Shown here in pieces: positions 8,679 through 17,817 of a stretch of DNA of 64,000 nt. The DNA lies in assembly GCF_000013665.1 (NCBI RefSeq), contig NC_007912.1, positions 4,773,684-4,837,683 of the forward strand, in the 5' to 3' direction. The position numbers and the translations under genes were made by a program. The notes beneath the pieces are model-generated. The model was not told the DNA's origin and ran no database searches. It saw only the letters and a program-made list of their open reading frames with translations. This stretch comes from Saccharophagus degradans 2-40 (GTDB taxonomy: Bacteria > Pseudomonadota > Gammaproteobacteria > Pseudomonadales > Cellvibrionaceae). The first letter of the stretch is position 1. Each line of letters opens with the position of its first letter.

Positions 8679-9107
8679 ATGTATAAATTAATACTTTTAA
8701 GCGCGCTTTGCTTATTTACTACCCTGCTTACCGCCTGTAATCAACAAGCAAATAATAGTCAGGGCAATAGCGATAACGGTAACATTGTTTGGACAGACGA
8801 GCAGCTCGCTAAAAACATAGCATTACAGCCAATTGCTAGCGATGGCGACGAAAGTAAATTTTATATTCGCCTGCAAGGCAGCGAGCAACCACACTACCAC
8901 GACGATCACGATTTAACCGTAGAGGTATTAACCGGTACTGCGGTTATTCACTTTAAAGAGTCGAGTCAAAGTGTAAAAGCGGGCGATACGATAGTCATTA
9001 AAAAAGGCACCTACCACTGGGCAGAAAACACCGGCGCGGAAGCCAGTGTAGTAATAGGTACCTTCACACCCAAATTACAGGGCAAAGATTTTAGATTGGC
9101 AGAATAG
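8679..9107 (+). CDS. Cupin-domain lipoprotein
   Basis: 142 residues with a lipoprotein signal peptide ending in lipobox LLTAC (Cys20). A single small cupin domain follows: HYHDDHDLTVEVLTG (~71-85) matches cupin motif 1 and GDTIVIKKGTYHWAEN matches motif 2, giving plausible metal ligands in H.H and the later His. It is probably membrane-anchored on the periplasmic side. The ligand or reaction is unknown. It is monocistronic and convergent with the next gene, and is separated from arsR by the shared divergent intergenic region, so arsenic control is possible but not shown. Confidence 0.75.
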   Translation: MYKLILLSALCLFTTLLTACNQQANNSQGNSDNGNIVWTDEQLAKNIALQPIASDGDESKFYIRLQGSEQPHYHDDHDLTVEVLTGTAVIHFKESSQSVKAGDTIVIKKGTYHWAENTGAEASVVIGTFTPKLQGKDFRLAE

Positions 9108-9120
9108 CAATTGCGAATGG

Positions 9121-9681
9121 CTAGCGATTAATCCCCGCTTTTTGCTTCCACTCTTCTATAGAGGGGTTTTTGTAGCCAGGCTCTTTGGCGGGTAACTCGG
9201 TTACGGCGGCTTCGCGTAGTTTTGCCATTCGGTCTTGTACGGTTTTAAATTCTTTATCCGATAGCGCCAATTTGGTGTCGCGGCCTTTCTGAAACTCGCG
9301 GGCAACAAAGTAAAAGCTCACCACTGCACTCATAATCCACCACATACGCTCTGGCACGGTATCCAGTGCCAAGTTCAGTACTTGAAACTCTTCGGGGTTG
9401 CGATAGCTAAGGGAGAAGTACCAGAATATTGCGACCACAATAAGCGGGCGCGGCATGCGATTGACGCCATCCCATAGGCTGTCCCACCAGGTTCTGTTGG
9501 CGCGGTTGGTAAACTCTTTAGAGTAGCCTTCTAAGCCCGAAATAAACTGCTCGTGGGCATATTGATCTTGGTCTGCCTTACTGCCGGTGAAGGTTTTTTT
9601 CACATTAACAACGGTATCGCCTACGGTCTCTACACCTTTGCTGAACCAGCTAAATGGATTCACTATATCTTTTAAACTCAT
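9121..9681 (-). CDS. Holin of the GTA/3TM family
   Basis: 186 residues. An N-terminal amphipathic region (NPFSWFSKGVETVGDTVVNVKK) precedes the aromatic segment RTWWDSLWDGVNRMPRPLIVVAIFWYFSL and a second hydrophobic span MWWIMSAVVSFYFVAREF, as in the holin family linked with gene-transfer-agent and phage release. It lies nine bases after a GH108 muramidase, so the pair forms a lysis cassette. No phage structural genes are nearby. The fit to this family is by pattern only. Confidence 0.7.
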   Translation of the reverse strand: MSLKDIVNPFSWFSKGVETVGDTVVNVKKTFTGSKADQDQYAHEQFISGLEGYSKEFTNRANRTWWDSLWDGVNRMPRPLIVVAIFWYFSLSYRNPEEFQVLNLALDTVPERMWWIMSAVVSFYFVAREFQKGRDTKLALSDKEFKTVQDRMAKLREAAVTELPAKEPGYKNPSIEEWKQKAGINR

Positions 9682-9690
9682 GACTGCCTC

Positions 9691-10221
9691 CTACACAGGT
9701 ACGCGGAACGATTCCGCACGTTTTAACCAACCATTTCTAAAGCGCGCCTGTGATGCATCGCGCTCTATAATCGCTTCATAAAAATTCACCCGCTCATCTA
9801 CCATGGCGTTAATAAAGTAGTTGCCCATTTCAGCATGGGCTGCTTTTACTCTGCGCATGGTTTCTGGGCCACACACGCCATCCACAGTAATTAACCCAAA
9901 ACCCGCTAAATTCACTACCGTTTGAGCAAACTTCATGGCACGAATTGGCCCGTGGTTAATGGCGCAGTCAAAAGTTAAGGGTTGTATTTCGTCGGGCAAG
10001 CCATTGATACGCGGCTTGTAGTAGTAGTTGGCAAGGTAGATTTCTTTCGCAGTTTCAATATCCATTGCTTTAACATCTGCAATGCTGGCTGGGCGACCAA
10101 GCCATTTGGCGTAGGTTAACTGTGTTACCCCAAAGTTAGTTGCGCCGCCCCGATCATCTGGGTCATTTACGAACCCGCCTTCGTGGGCAAGAATAGTGTT
10201 GACCATCTCATCAATTGTCAT
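9691..10221 (-). CDS. GH108-type N-acetylmuramidase (endolysin)
   Basis: 176 residues. The N-terminal glycoside hydrolase 108 domain has the catalytic EGG motif HEGGFVNDPDDRGGATNFGVT (Glu14), followed by a C-terminal peptidoglycan-binding part (GLITVDGVCGPETMRRV ... AIIERDASQARFRNGWLKR). Such enzymes cleave the glycan strand of peptidoglycan. There is no signal peptide, so exit needs a pore, consistent with the adjacent holin. A good ribosome site (CAGGGAG) precedes the ATG. A 12-bp tandem duplication of CCTGTTGTGATT lies at 10231-10254 just upstream. Confidence 0.88.
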   Translation of the reverse strand: MTIDEMVNTILAHEGGFVNDPDDRGGATNFGVTQLTYAKWLGRPASIADVKAMDIETAKEIYLANYYYKPRINGLPDEIQPLTFDCAINHGPIRAMKFAQTVVNLAGFGLITVDGVCGPETMRRVKAAHAEMGNYFINAMVDERVNFYEAIIERDASQARFRNGWLKRAESFRVPV

Positions 10222-10406
10222 CGCCTGCTCCCTGTTGTGATTCCTGTTGTGATATTGTAACTAGGTGTGATTATTCACTTTTAGAATATTCAAACCATGA
10301 ATGTGTTAATTACACTATTAATTACATTGTTACCCACTATGTTATGAAAGCCAATCAGCTATTTGACTGAGTTTTCACCAAATAGACACGCTTATTTGCA
10401 GTTTTT

Positions 10407-10445
10407 GGTGTGAAAAATGGTTAAATACCCTTGGTTATTCACACC
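10407..10445. repeat. Inverted repeat GGTGTGAA/TTCACACC
   Basis: Perfect 8-bp arms at 10407-10414 and 10438-10445 flank a 23-base spacer in the 314-base region between the GH108 gene and the ABM-domain gene. It could be an operator or a weak stem-loop; there is no T-run. No gene was seen in 10222-10535. Confidence 0.5.
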
Positions 10446-10535
10446 CTTTCAAACCAATAACCTTTATATATAGGATAGCCAAAGTTCACGCGCTGTAGCA
10501 CGTGTCCCAAAAGATGCTTAAGGATTAGTACCTCT

Positions 10536-10829
10536 ATGTACGCTGTTATTTTTACCGCCACTACCAACCCGCTTGACGATGAATACAGTCAAACCGCAGC
10601 AAAAATGCGCGACCTAGCGTTTAGCAAGTACGGTTGTTTAGAGCTAAACAGTGTTTGCCAAGGCGATCAGGAAATTACTGTTTCCTATTGGCCCACTTTA
10701 GCGCATATTAGCGCTTGGCAAGCAGACCCCGCCCACCGTGCGGCGCAAGCACTTGGCAAGCAAAAATGGTACAAAGCATACTCAGTACAAGTAACGCATA
10801 TTGAGCGCCAATATCAGCAAAAATGTTAA
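10536..10829 (+). CDS. Antibiotic biosynthesis monooxygenase (ABM) domain protein
   Basis: 97 residues forming a single ferredoxin-like ABM fold: MYAVIFTATTNP at the first strand, then YGCLELNSV, EITVSYWPTLAHISAWQADPAHRAAQALGKQKWYKAY and a last strand YSVQVTHIER. Proteins of this family are small dimers, some acting on quinones or haem, many without known substrate. It stands alone, with promoter space on one side and the CsgG operon 150 bases downstream. No specific function is assigned. Confidence 0.75.
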   Translation: MYAVIFTATTNPLDDEYSQTAAKMRDLAFSKYGCLELNSVCQGDQEITVSYWPTLAHISAWQADPAHRAAQALGKQKWYKAYSVQVTHIERQYQQKC

Positions 10830-10979
10830 TAGGGTGTTCAGCTTACTTTTGCTTTACTACAAGGTGTTACACACTACACCTCCAAAATACGATAGCATTC
10901 GGTTAGCCCGCCTTTTGGCGCACGAATCCACCAAATTCCAGTTTTTATTCATACATGGCATCACACAGGGAGATCTTCA

Positions 10980-11945
10980 ATGAAAATAGTCACTACTGGC
11001 CTTATGGTTGCACTGCTATGCAGTTGTGCATCGCAAGACCCAAGGTTAAAAGACGTAGAGCCAACCATTTCTGAACAGCAACAACGCGAGGCACAAGCCA
11101 AGCTATTGGAAGCTCAGGCCACTAAAACACTCGCGCTAAAACGCAAAATTGCCGTTGGCCGCCTATCTAACGAAACAAGCTATGGCAAAAGCCTATTGGG
11201 CTCGAGTAAAAACGATGTGCTAGGCGAAAAAGTTTCCGATATGTTTGTGCAATCGTTAGCGAACAGCGGCAACTACTTAATTTTTGAACGCCCAGATTTA
11301 GAACTACTAGAAAACGAAGCTAGGCTTACCGGTGAAACCGTTAATTTAATTGGCGTAGACACGCTGGTTATTGGCTCGCTCACTCAGTTTGGCCGCAACA
11401 CCACCGGCGAGTCTGGCTTTTTATCGTCGTCTAAAAAACAAGAAGCCACTGCTACTGTCGATTTGCGCTTGGTAGAAACTAAAACAGGCCGCGTGTTTGC
11501 GTCTGTTACCGGTACTGGCTCATCCTCCACCGAAACCGCCCGCACTATGGGCTTTGGTTCTGTAGCCGGTTACGACGGCAGCATTAACGACCAAGCAATT
11601 GGCGCAGCTGTAAACGCCGCAGTAGAAAAGCTAAATAAAATCATGTTGGAAAAAACATGGTCTGCAGATGTGCTAGCCGTAGAAGAAGGCCAAGTATTTA
11701 TTAGTGGCGGCAAACACCAAGGTATTAAAACCGGCATGAACTTTGATGTTTTCACCAAAGGCAAAGCGGTTAAATCGTCTACTACGGGCAGCGTTATTAC
11801 TCTGCCAGGCAAAAAAGTAGCTGCCATTAAAATTGAAGGTTTATTTGGCGATTCAGAATTGGAAGAGGGCGCATTTGGCTCTGTAACAGAAGGCTCGGTT
11901 TCTGGCCTAGACGTTAGCACATTAGAAGTTAGGGAGAAAAAATAA
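10980..11945 (+). CDS. CsgG/HfaB-family outer-membrane lipoprotein
   Basis: 321 residues with a short lipoprotein signal (ALLCSCAS). The CsgG-like fold is visible in KIAVGRLSNETSYGK, DMFVQSLANSGNYLIFERPDLELLENEARLTG, VDTLVIGSLTQFGRNTTG, TVDLRLVETKTGRVFASVTGTG and INDQAIGAAVNAAVEKL. CsgG forms the outer-membrane channel for curli export, but here no curlin genes are present. Instead it heads a tightly overlapping operon with three more small lipoproteins (DUF4810 and DUF799 types), a combination known from other proteobacteria whose function is not established. The next gene overlaps it by one base. Confidence 0.85.
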   Translation: MKIVTTGLMVALLCSCASQDPRLKDVEPTISEQQQREAQAKLLEAQATKTLALKRKIAVGRLSNETSYGKSLLGSSKNDVLGEKVSDMFVQSLANSGNYLIFERPDLELLENEARLTGETVNLIGVDTLVIGSLTQFGRNTTGESGFLSSSKKQEATATVDLRLVETKTGRVFASVTGTGSSSTETARTMGFGSVAGYDGSINDQAIGAAVNAAVEKLNKIMLEKTWSADVLAVEEGQVFISGGKHQGIKTGMNFDVFTKGKAVKSSTTGSVITLPGKKVAAIKIEGLFGDSELEEGAFGSVTEGSVSGLDVSTLEVREKK

Positions 11946-12268
11946 TGAAACTATTACTTGCATTTACACTTGCCTTATTTATTACCGGTTGCGTAAACAA
12001 GCCTACACACAACACAACAGTTGTAGACGATAGACCACGCATAACCTTCGATGCCCAATTAAGCACCGCCGCAAAGCACTACTCTGTATATATAGACGGC
12101 ATAGCTTACGGCAGCTTAGATAATTTTTTATCGGATGAAAATGCGCTGCGCATTATTTCTGGCCGCCATCAAATTAGCATTACCCATAACGGCGCGGTTA
12201 TTAAAACCTACGATGTGACGTTGGGCGCGAACGAAACCCGAGTACTAAAGGTAAGCCATGATAAATAA
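11945..12268 (+). CDS. Small lipoprotein of the CsgG operon
   Basis: 107 residues with lipoprotein signal peptide ending FITGC. The mature part looks like a compact beta domain (HYSVYIDGIAYGSLDNFLSDENALRIISGRHQISITHNGAVIKTYDVTLGANETRVLKV), similar to PEGA-type surface folds. It overlaps the upstream csgG-like stop by one base and the next start by 11 bases, so the four genes are translated as a unit. Role unknown; it is presumably an accessory of the outer-membrane complex. Confidence 0.7.
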   Translation: MKLLLAFTLALFITGCVNKPTHNTTVVDDRPRITFDAQLSTAAKHYSVYIDGIAYGSLDNFLSDENALRIISGRHQISITHNGAVIKTYDVTLGANETRVLKVSHDK

Positions 12269-12614
12269 GCGCATTGTAATAATAACTATGGCGCTGCTGT
12301 TATTGGGGGGTTGCGGCGCAACTTCCCAATACAAGTGGGGCAACTACGAAAGCAATATGTTTGAGTACTACCACGAACCCGGCCGCAAAGATAAAGCCGT
12401 GTCCGATCACTTAAAAATGGTTGCCTCCCCCGTAGCGCAAGGCCAAAGGCTAGCGCCAGGTATGCTTGCAGAAGCCGGTACTTTTTATATGGAACAGGGC
12501 GATTTAGCCAAAGCCATTGAATACTATCAATTAGAAAAAGCAGCATGGCCAGAAAGTACAAAACTCATGGACGCGCTAATTGAAAACTTACAAGAAAAGG
12601 TAGGGCCTAAATAA
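12258..12614 (+). CDS. DUF4810-type lipoprotein
   Basis: 118 residues. Lipoprotein signal MINKRIVIITMALLLLGGC, then the family-like segments YKWGNYESNMFEYY and LAEAGTFYMEQGDLAKAIEYYQLEKAAWPES, the latter resembling one TPR unit. DUF4810 proteins regularly lie between CsgG-like and DUF799 lipoproteins, as here. Probably an outer-membrane-anchored periplasmic adaptor. Its end overlaps the next start (TAATG). Confidence 0.82.
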   Translation: MINKRIVIITMALLLLGGCGATSQYKWGNYESNMFEYYHEPGRKDKAVSDHLKMVASPVAQGQRLAPGMLAEAGTFYMEQGDLAKAIEYYQLEKAAWPESTKLMDALIENLQEKVGPK

Positions 12615-13351
12615 TGTTGCAACTTTATTCTCGCCTTACTCGAGTAAGCTTAATTGTATTGGGGGCTGTATTTTTTTATGGCTGTGCATCTACAAATTCC
12701 GGCCCGCGCGCCATGACTGAATTTGAACAGTTGCGGCCAACATCTATTTTAGTGGTACCCGTTGTTAATAAATCGGTAGATGTAGAAGCGCCCACGTACA
12801 TGTTAACCACCTTACCCATGGTGTTAGGCAATAGGGGTTACTATGTGTTCCCTATTAACACGGTAAAAACTATTTTAGATCACGAAGGTTTTTACGAGCC
12901 AGCCGAAGTACACGCTCAGCCACCCGAAAGCCTAGCTGCTATGTTTGGCGCCGACTGTATTTTGTATGTGACCATTCACGAATGGACCTCGCAGTACATA
13001 TTACTAGCTACAACTACCATTGTTGATTTTGAGTACCGCTTAGTAAATAGTGATGGTCACCAATTTTGGCACGCCAGAAAAAAACTACACTATTCACCAC
13101 AAAATAATGATACTGGTAACCCGTTAGCTAATTTAGTGGGGGCCGCAATTTCTGCAGCGCTTGAACGCGCCAAGCCCAATTACTTGCCATTAACGCGTCA
13201 GGCAAACGGCGAAGTATTTTTGTACAACGGTACCGCAATACCACCTGGGCCATATTCGCCCAAGTATCAAACTTACTATTCGCAATTTGATGTAGCCCCA
13301 GCTACAAATAAAACAACTGAAGAGCAAAAAACGGCCCCCGCAGCACAATAG
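12614..13351 (+). CDS. DUF799 (GNA1162-type) lipoprotein
   Basis: 245 residues. Lipoprotein signal ending FFYGC, then PTSILVVPVVNKSVDVEAPTYML, LGNRGYYVFPINTVKTILDHEGFYEPAEVHAQPPESLAAMFGADCILYVTIHEW and VDFEYRLVNSDGHQFWHARK, the typical course of the DUF799/GNA1162 family, which resembles the TolB N-terminal domain. It is the last gene of the operon and is followed by a strong terminator. It is likely part of an outer-membrane assembly with the CsgG-like protein. Confidence 0.85.
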   Translation: MLQLYSRLTRVSLIVLGAVFFYGCASTNSGPRAMTEFEQLRPTSILVVPVVNKSVDVEAPTYMLTTLPMVLGNRGYYVFPINTVKTILDHEGFYEPAEVHAQPPESLAAMFGADCILYVTIHEWTSQYILLATTTIVDFEYRLVNSDGHQFWHARKKLHYSPQNNDTGNPLANLVGAAISAALERAKPNYLPLTRQANGEVFLYNGTAIPPGPYSPKYQTYYSQFDVAPATNKTTEEQKTAPAAQ

Positions 13352-13411
13352 CAAACAGTGTTCAACTAGGCCTACTGGCGTTTTGCTCAACAGGCCTACA
13401 TTCAATTCGTC

Positions 13412-13446
13412 AAAGCCCGAAACGCGCTACGCTTTCGGGCTTTTTT
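13412..13446 (+). terminator. Rho-independent terminator after the CsgG operon
   Basis: An 11-bp perfect stem AAAGCCCGAAA/TTTCGGGCTTT around a 10-base loop is followed by a T-run. It separates the lipoprotein operon from the TonB receptor gene. Confidence 0.92.
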
Positions 13447-13534
13447 GTGTTTCCAATCTAACTTAAAGTGCTAAGCTTAGGAGTAGCCGAAATAAAATCA
13501 CTCTGATTTTAAATATATAAGAAATAAGCTCAAT

Positions 13535-15685
13535 ATGATCGGAATAACAGGCCGTACACTCCCACCACACCGTATACCTAAGGGCATACTGCTCTCCCTG
13601 TTTATTGGTGCATTCAGCCAAACCGCCTACACAAGCGAAAACGACCCACTATTTGAGCTAAGCCTAGAAGAATTACTCCAAATTAAAGTGGTTACTGCAG
13701 CTTCGGGCTACGAACAAAAGCTTGCGGACGCGCCAGGCTCGGTGACGGTGATTACCAAGCACGAATGGCAAGCCGCCGGCGCCCGCGCGCTAGAAGACGT
13801 TTTGGATATGGTACCCGGTGTGCACATAAGCAAAACGACAACAGGCTTAGTTGCAAACAAAGCTGTCATACGCGGTATTTCTGGCACATTTGGCCAACAG
13901 GTACTCGTATTAATAGATGGCGTACCCATTAAATACCGCCAAGATTCAGGCCAAACCGTCGGCAGCCGTATAGCCCTAGCCGGCTTTGAGCGTGTTGAAG
14001 TTGTGCGCAGCCCTGGCTCGGCCATTTATGGCGCTGATGCTGTGGGCGGTGTAATCAACCTTGTGTCAAATAAACAATTAGATAACACCCTTACCCTGCG
14101 CACGGGTGAATACAACACACACGACATAGAGTGGACGCACCAACACAACTTTGAAGAAGGCGTATGGCGTATCACAGCAGCACACCAACGCAGTGATGAC
14201 GACCCCGATAAAATCGCCACAGACGATTTGCAAACTGTGTTTGATAATATATTCGGTACCGATGCCAGCCAGGCACCGGGAAGAGTAGATGAACGCTACG
14301 CAATAGATCAAATTAACGCACAGCTAGATTGGCATAAGTTAAGTTTACAAGTTCACTACTGGAACAATAGCGACAAGGGGGTGGGAAGTGGCGTTGCAGC
14401 AGCCTTAGATAACAAAGGTACCGCCAGCCTAACCGATACCCAATTTAATGCCAGTTATAACCTGTATAACGATGCACAGCAATCGCTAGCGTTTAACGGC
14501 GCCTACAACAAACAGCAATCGCGCACATTCTTATATGTTTTTCCTGCGGGCACTCAATTGCCCATAGGCGCAGATGGCAATATTGATTTTAACGAGCCGG
14601 TTAACGTTGTTACATTTACCGATGGCTATATAGGCACCCCAGGCAACAATGCTAGCGCTACCGATGTAAACGCCACTTATCTTGTACACTTAGGCAAACA
14701 CGATACCCGTGTTCAGATTGGCTACCAAACACAATCCTACAAAGCCGTAGAGCGCAAAAATTTCGGCCCCAGCATTATAGATGGCAGCCAAACCGTGGTA
14801 GACGGAACGCTGACTGATGTGAGCAATACACCTTACGTTTATATTCCACCATCTGATCGAGATTTAACATACCTATCGATTGAAGATACTTGGCAAATTA
14901 GTAGTGACTTTCGCGCCTCTCTTGGCATGCGCTACGACCAGTATTCCGACGTTGGCAGCACCTTTAACCCGCGTATAAATTTGCAATGGCAAGCATCAAA
15001 AAATATTACATTTAACACCTATGGCGGCACCGCCTTTAGAGCGCCATCGTTTACAGAGTTGTACGCGCAAAACAACCCAGCAGGCGTAGGTAACCCCAGC
15101 TTAAAGCCCGAAAAAGCGCGCACTTTTCAAAGCGGTATTAACAGCACTATACGCTTCAATAAATCGACTGATGTAACCGTTAATATTTACCAATACAAAA
15201 TAAACAATATTATTGAATTTGTAAGCCAAGCAGAAAGCGGCATTCAACTGGCCAGCAATACCGGTGAACAGGCCGGTTGGGGTTCAGAGTTAATCGCCAA
15301 TTGGCAATTTGATAAAAAATTGCTCATTAAAGGCCATTACAGCTACTTAGATGCGCGTGATAAATTCGATAACCGTTTATCCGATGTCCCGGTACATACC
15401 TTTTATATTCAAGGCCACTATAAACTCGCAACCCACTGGCAGCTATTTGCGAAAAGTAAATGGCTATCTGAACGCTCGCGTAAACCTGGCGACCCACGCG
15501 AAGCGCTAGAAGGCTACAACATAACGTCGTTAAATCTTGCTTGGGCACAATCACGCTATAGCGCTGCCTTGAGCATAAGCAACGCTTTTGACACAGACGC
15601 TCGCGAGCCAAGTACAGGCAGCCTGCCAGATGATTACCCATTATCTGGTAGGCATGCAATGCTTTCTGTTAGCTATAGCTATTGA
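13535..15685 (+). CDS. TonB-dependent outer-membrane receptor
   Basis: This 716-residue protein starts with an N-terminal signal region (ILLSLFIGAFSQTAYTS). The plug domain shows DAPGSVTVITKHEW, LEDVLDMVPGVHISK, VLVLIDGVPIKYRQDSG and FERVEVVRSPGSAIYGADAVGGVINLVS. The long beta-barrel includes FNPRINLQWQASKNITFNTYGGTAFRAPSFTELY and ends with an aromatic-alternating strand (YSY). It imports a ligand through the outer membrane using TonB energy. The substrate cannot be read from the sequence; the vitamin/siderophore receptor style is only a guess. Gene stands alone between a terminator and the convergent polysaccharide operon. Confidence 0.88.
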   Translation: MIGITGRTLPPHRIPKGILLSLFIGAFSQTAYTSENDPLFELSLEELLQIKVVTAASGYEQKLADAPGSVTVITKHEWQAAGARALEDVLDMVPGVHISKTTTGLVANKAVIRGISGTFGQQVLVLIDGVPIKYRQDSGQTVGSRIALAGFERVEVVRSPGSAIYGADAVGGVINLVSNKQLDNTLTLRTGEYNTHDIEWTHQHNFEEGVWRITAAHQRSDDDPDKIATDDLQTVFDNIFGTDASQAPGRVDERYAIDQINAQLDWHKLSLQVHYWNNSDKGVGSGVAAALDNKGTASLTDTQFNASYNLYNDAQQSLAFNGAYNKQQSRTFLYVFPAGTQLPIGADGNIDFNEPVNVVTFTDGYIGTPGNNASATDVNATYLVHLGKHDTRVQIGYQTQSYKAVERKNFGPSIIDGSQTVVDGTLTDVSNTPYVYIPPSDRDLTYLSIEDTWQISSDFRASLGMRYDQYSDVGSTFNPRINLQWQASKNITFNTYGGTAFRAPSFTELYAQNNPAGVGNPSLKPEKARTFQSGINSTIRFNKSTDVTVNIYQYKINNIIEFVSQAESGIQLASNTGEQAGWGSELIANWQFDKKLLIKGHYSYLDARDKFDNRLSDVPVHTFYIQGHYKLATHWQLFAKSKWLSERSRKPGDPREALEGYNITSLNLAWAQSRYSAALSISNAFDTDAREPSTGSLPDDYPLSGRHAMLSVSYSY

Positions 15686-15770
15686 GGCTTTTCGCACTGA
15701 GGTTATTTCGGTCTTGTAGCACACCGGGCATACACAATTGCGCAGCGGTATTGAGAGCACCTAATGTGTA

Positions 15771-16724
15771 TTAAGCCACCAAACGCCCTACCAAGCCGCG
15801 CATTTTGTACGCCGCTAATTTAGTTTTTAGTCGCAATTTTTTAAGCATAAGTAAGCTACAACGTTCATCCGCGAGTAAATTTTCTGCCTCTGTAAAGCCC
15901 CCTAATTCTATTTGTTGTTTAGCAAGATGCAATAGATGGGTAGCTGTATAAGCAAGCACATGACGCCTTAAGCTTGGTTTAACCTGGTTGACCTGTACCG
16001 CCATTTTTAAACGTTTGCTAAATGGGCACTCTTCTTTAGGTGCATTACTGTTGCACGCACGATTAGTTGCATCCAAATGGTAGTGCGATACTCGCTTATG
16101 ACTATAGGCAATTGAGCTTTCTAAACTTAATTTAGCCCAAACGTCTTGATCCTCTCCCATTGGCTCCCCCTCTGGAAAGCCACCTAAGTACAATAGCACA
16201 GAGCGACGAATACAGATTGACGATGTCATAAAGGGTAAATCACCACGTGCCGCAATCTCGAAATAATCATCCATAATACCTGTATGTTTGCCATTTTTGG
16301 TAAACCGTATTTTTGGAACAATAAATTTATCGCCCTCTAACTTATAGTAGTTAGTAGCATAGGCTCCGGCATCGGGAAAGCTGCCCATTAACACCTTAAT
16401 TTCGGCTAAATAATCTGGCGCCCAACTGTCATCTGCATCTAATAGCGCAATAAAATTACTTTTCGCGTGTTGTATACCGGTATTTCTCGCCTTCGAAACG
16501 CCACCATTTTTCTGTTTAATGATACGTATGTCACACCTTGCTCGTACACCAGCCAAAAAGCTTTCTAATGTTTTTACACTGTTGTCGGTAGAACCGTCGT
16601 CAACAATAATAATTTCTTCTGGTAGTGTAGTTTGTCGCAATATTGATTTAAGCGTATCAACAATATGTGCAGCTTTGTTATAAAGGGGAATAACAACTGT
16701 AATTGTTTTTTCTAGTGCCGACAT
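15771..16724 (-). CDS. Glycosyltransferase family 2
   Basis: 317 residues. GT-A start TVVIPLYNKAAHIVDTLKSIL, nucleotide site IIVDDGSTDNS, and DXD-type metal site FIALLDADDSWAPDYL (~91-104), with GEDQDVWAKL later. Typical inverting GT2 adding a sugar to a lipid-linked chain in the cytoplasm. Last gene of the five-gene wza-like operon, one base after the pyruvyl-transferase gene. Donor sugar unknown. Confidence 0.88.
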   Translation of the reverse strand: MSALEKTITVVIPLYNKAAHIVDTLKSILRQTTLPEEIIIVDDGSTDNSVKTLESFLAGVRARCDIRIIKQKNGGVSKARNTGIQHAKSNFIALLDADDSWAPDYLAEIKVLMGSFPDAGAYATNYYKLEGDKFIVPKIRFTKNGKHTGIMDDYFEIAARGDLPFMTSSICIRRSVLLYLGGFPEGEPMGEDQDVWAKLSLESSIAYSHKRVSHYHLDATNRACNSNAPKEECPFSKRLKMAVQVNQVKPSLRRHVLAYTATHLLHLAKQQIELGGFTEAENLLADERCSLLMLKKLRLKTKLAAYKMRGLVGRLVA

Positions 16725-16725
16725 T

Positions 16726-17805
16726 TTACGCCCTCCAATTTTTCAAAGATTTAGCTATCGCATTTTCTACTGGCAATGTTGGCGCAGTAAAACCAGTGCT
16801 CAACCCCAAGCAAATAGCGCCAGCCAATTGCGCTGCATCTATATCGCCAGTATCAAATTGCAAATGCTCTGCTAAACCTATTTGTTCGCACCAGCCTTTA
16901 CATTTACTGTGATAATTTAGAGAAACAACCGGTGTATTAACTAAGTAGGCAAGAATGCTTGCGTGTAATCGCATACCCACTACACACTTAAAGCCAGCGA
17001 GTAATTGCATAACCTGCAACGGGTTTGGGTTATAGGCAACATGTTTAACCGGAATATTAGATGGTAGCAAAGCCATTAATGCGCGGTGAACTTGCTCATC
17101 GCCCAATGTGGCATGCCCATTAAAATCAAGCATGGTTATTGGCTCACCGGTTTGGCGATACACACTAATAATGGCGTTGGCAATTTGCTGTAAACGAGCG
17201 TTTTCTGCAGCCAGATTATTTTTTAGGCGCTCACTTGGGCACAAGCAGAAACACACACCAGACCGATCCTCTGTACTAAACGAAACGCTTTCATTAAGTA
17301 AGAGTAAAGGCGCTAAATCAAAAGTAAGTGCAACATTTGCCTCGGGGGCGAGAGATTTTGCCATATCAAAGCTTGCTTTATCGCGCACACCAACGTATTC
17401 ACATTCGAGTAAAAACTTTGCACAAGCCTGCTCTGCATCACTACTTGCAAACGGCCCTAAACCAACACCCAATGCCAACGCATTATTCTTGTTAGACAAT
17501 TTAATAAAGTGACGCTTCTGATTAATATCGTGACTATTATGCAGTACCGATCCACCACCAAATACAATTTGATTAGATTTTGCAGAGGCGAAATACTGGC
17601 GAATTCTATTTTCGCCTTTAAACATTTGTTTGCTGGTAAGTGTTGCGGCAACCTTTTTATTATCGGCCAAAGTAATTGGTCTTGGCGTGCTAATTAAAAA
17701 ATCTTTTGCGCCCAGGTATTTTTCTGCGCCCCACGCAGTGGCTTGCATAAGGGCGTCGTCGCCACTGTTTAACATGCCATAGTAACCATTTAAATAAGTT
17801 GTCAT
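16726..17805 (-). CDS. Polysaccharide pyruvyl transferase family protein
   Basis: 359 residues of the CsaB/WcaK-type family: N-terminal YLNGYYGMLNSGDDALMQATAWG, then GGGSVLHNSHD, LGVGLGPF, DLAPLLLL and the C-terminal VVGMRLHASILAYLVNTPVVSLNYHSKCKGWCEQIG. Family members transfer pyruvate as a ketal to sugars of surface polymers, making them acidic, though some act as glycosyltransferases. Lies between the ligase/polymerase gene (12-base gap) and the GT2. Confidence 0.82.
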   Translation of the reverse strand: MTTYLNGYYGMLNSGDDALMQATAWGAEKYLGAKDFLISTPRPITLADNKKVAATLTSKQMFKGENRIRQYFASAKSNQIVFGGGSVLHNSHDINQKRHFIKLSNKNNALALGVGLGPFASSDAEQACAKFLLECEYVGVRDKASFDMAKSLAPEANVALTFDLAPLLLLNESVSFSTEDRSGVCFCLCPSERLKNNLAAENARLQQIANAIISVYRQTGEPITMLDFNGHATLGDEQVHRALMALLPSNIPVKHVAYNPNPLQVMQLLAGFKCVVGMRLHASILAYLVNTPVVSLNYHSKCKGWCEQIGLAEHLQFDTGDIDAAQLAGAICLGLSTGFTAPTLPVENAIAKSLKNWRA

Positions 17806-17817
17806 TACACTCTCTCT

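Noticed and set aside
9106-9125. CAATTGCGAATGG as another enhancer motif copy
   Set aside because: It lies between two convergent gene ends with no promoter nearby; likely chance.
10801-10983. 60-residue frame overlapping the end of the ABM-domain gene
   Set aside because: No ribosome site, no recognisable domain, and it overlaps both neighbours.
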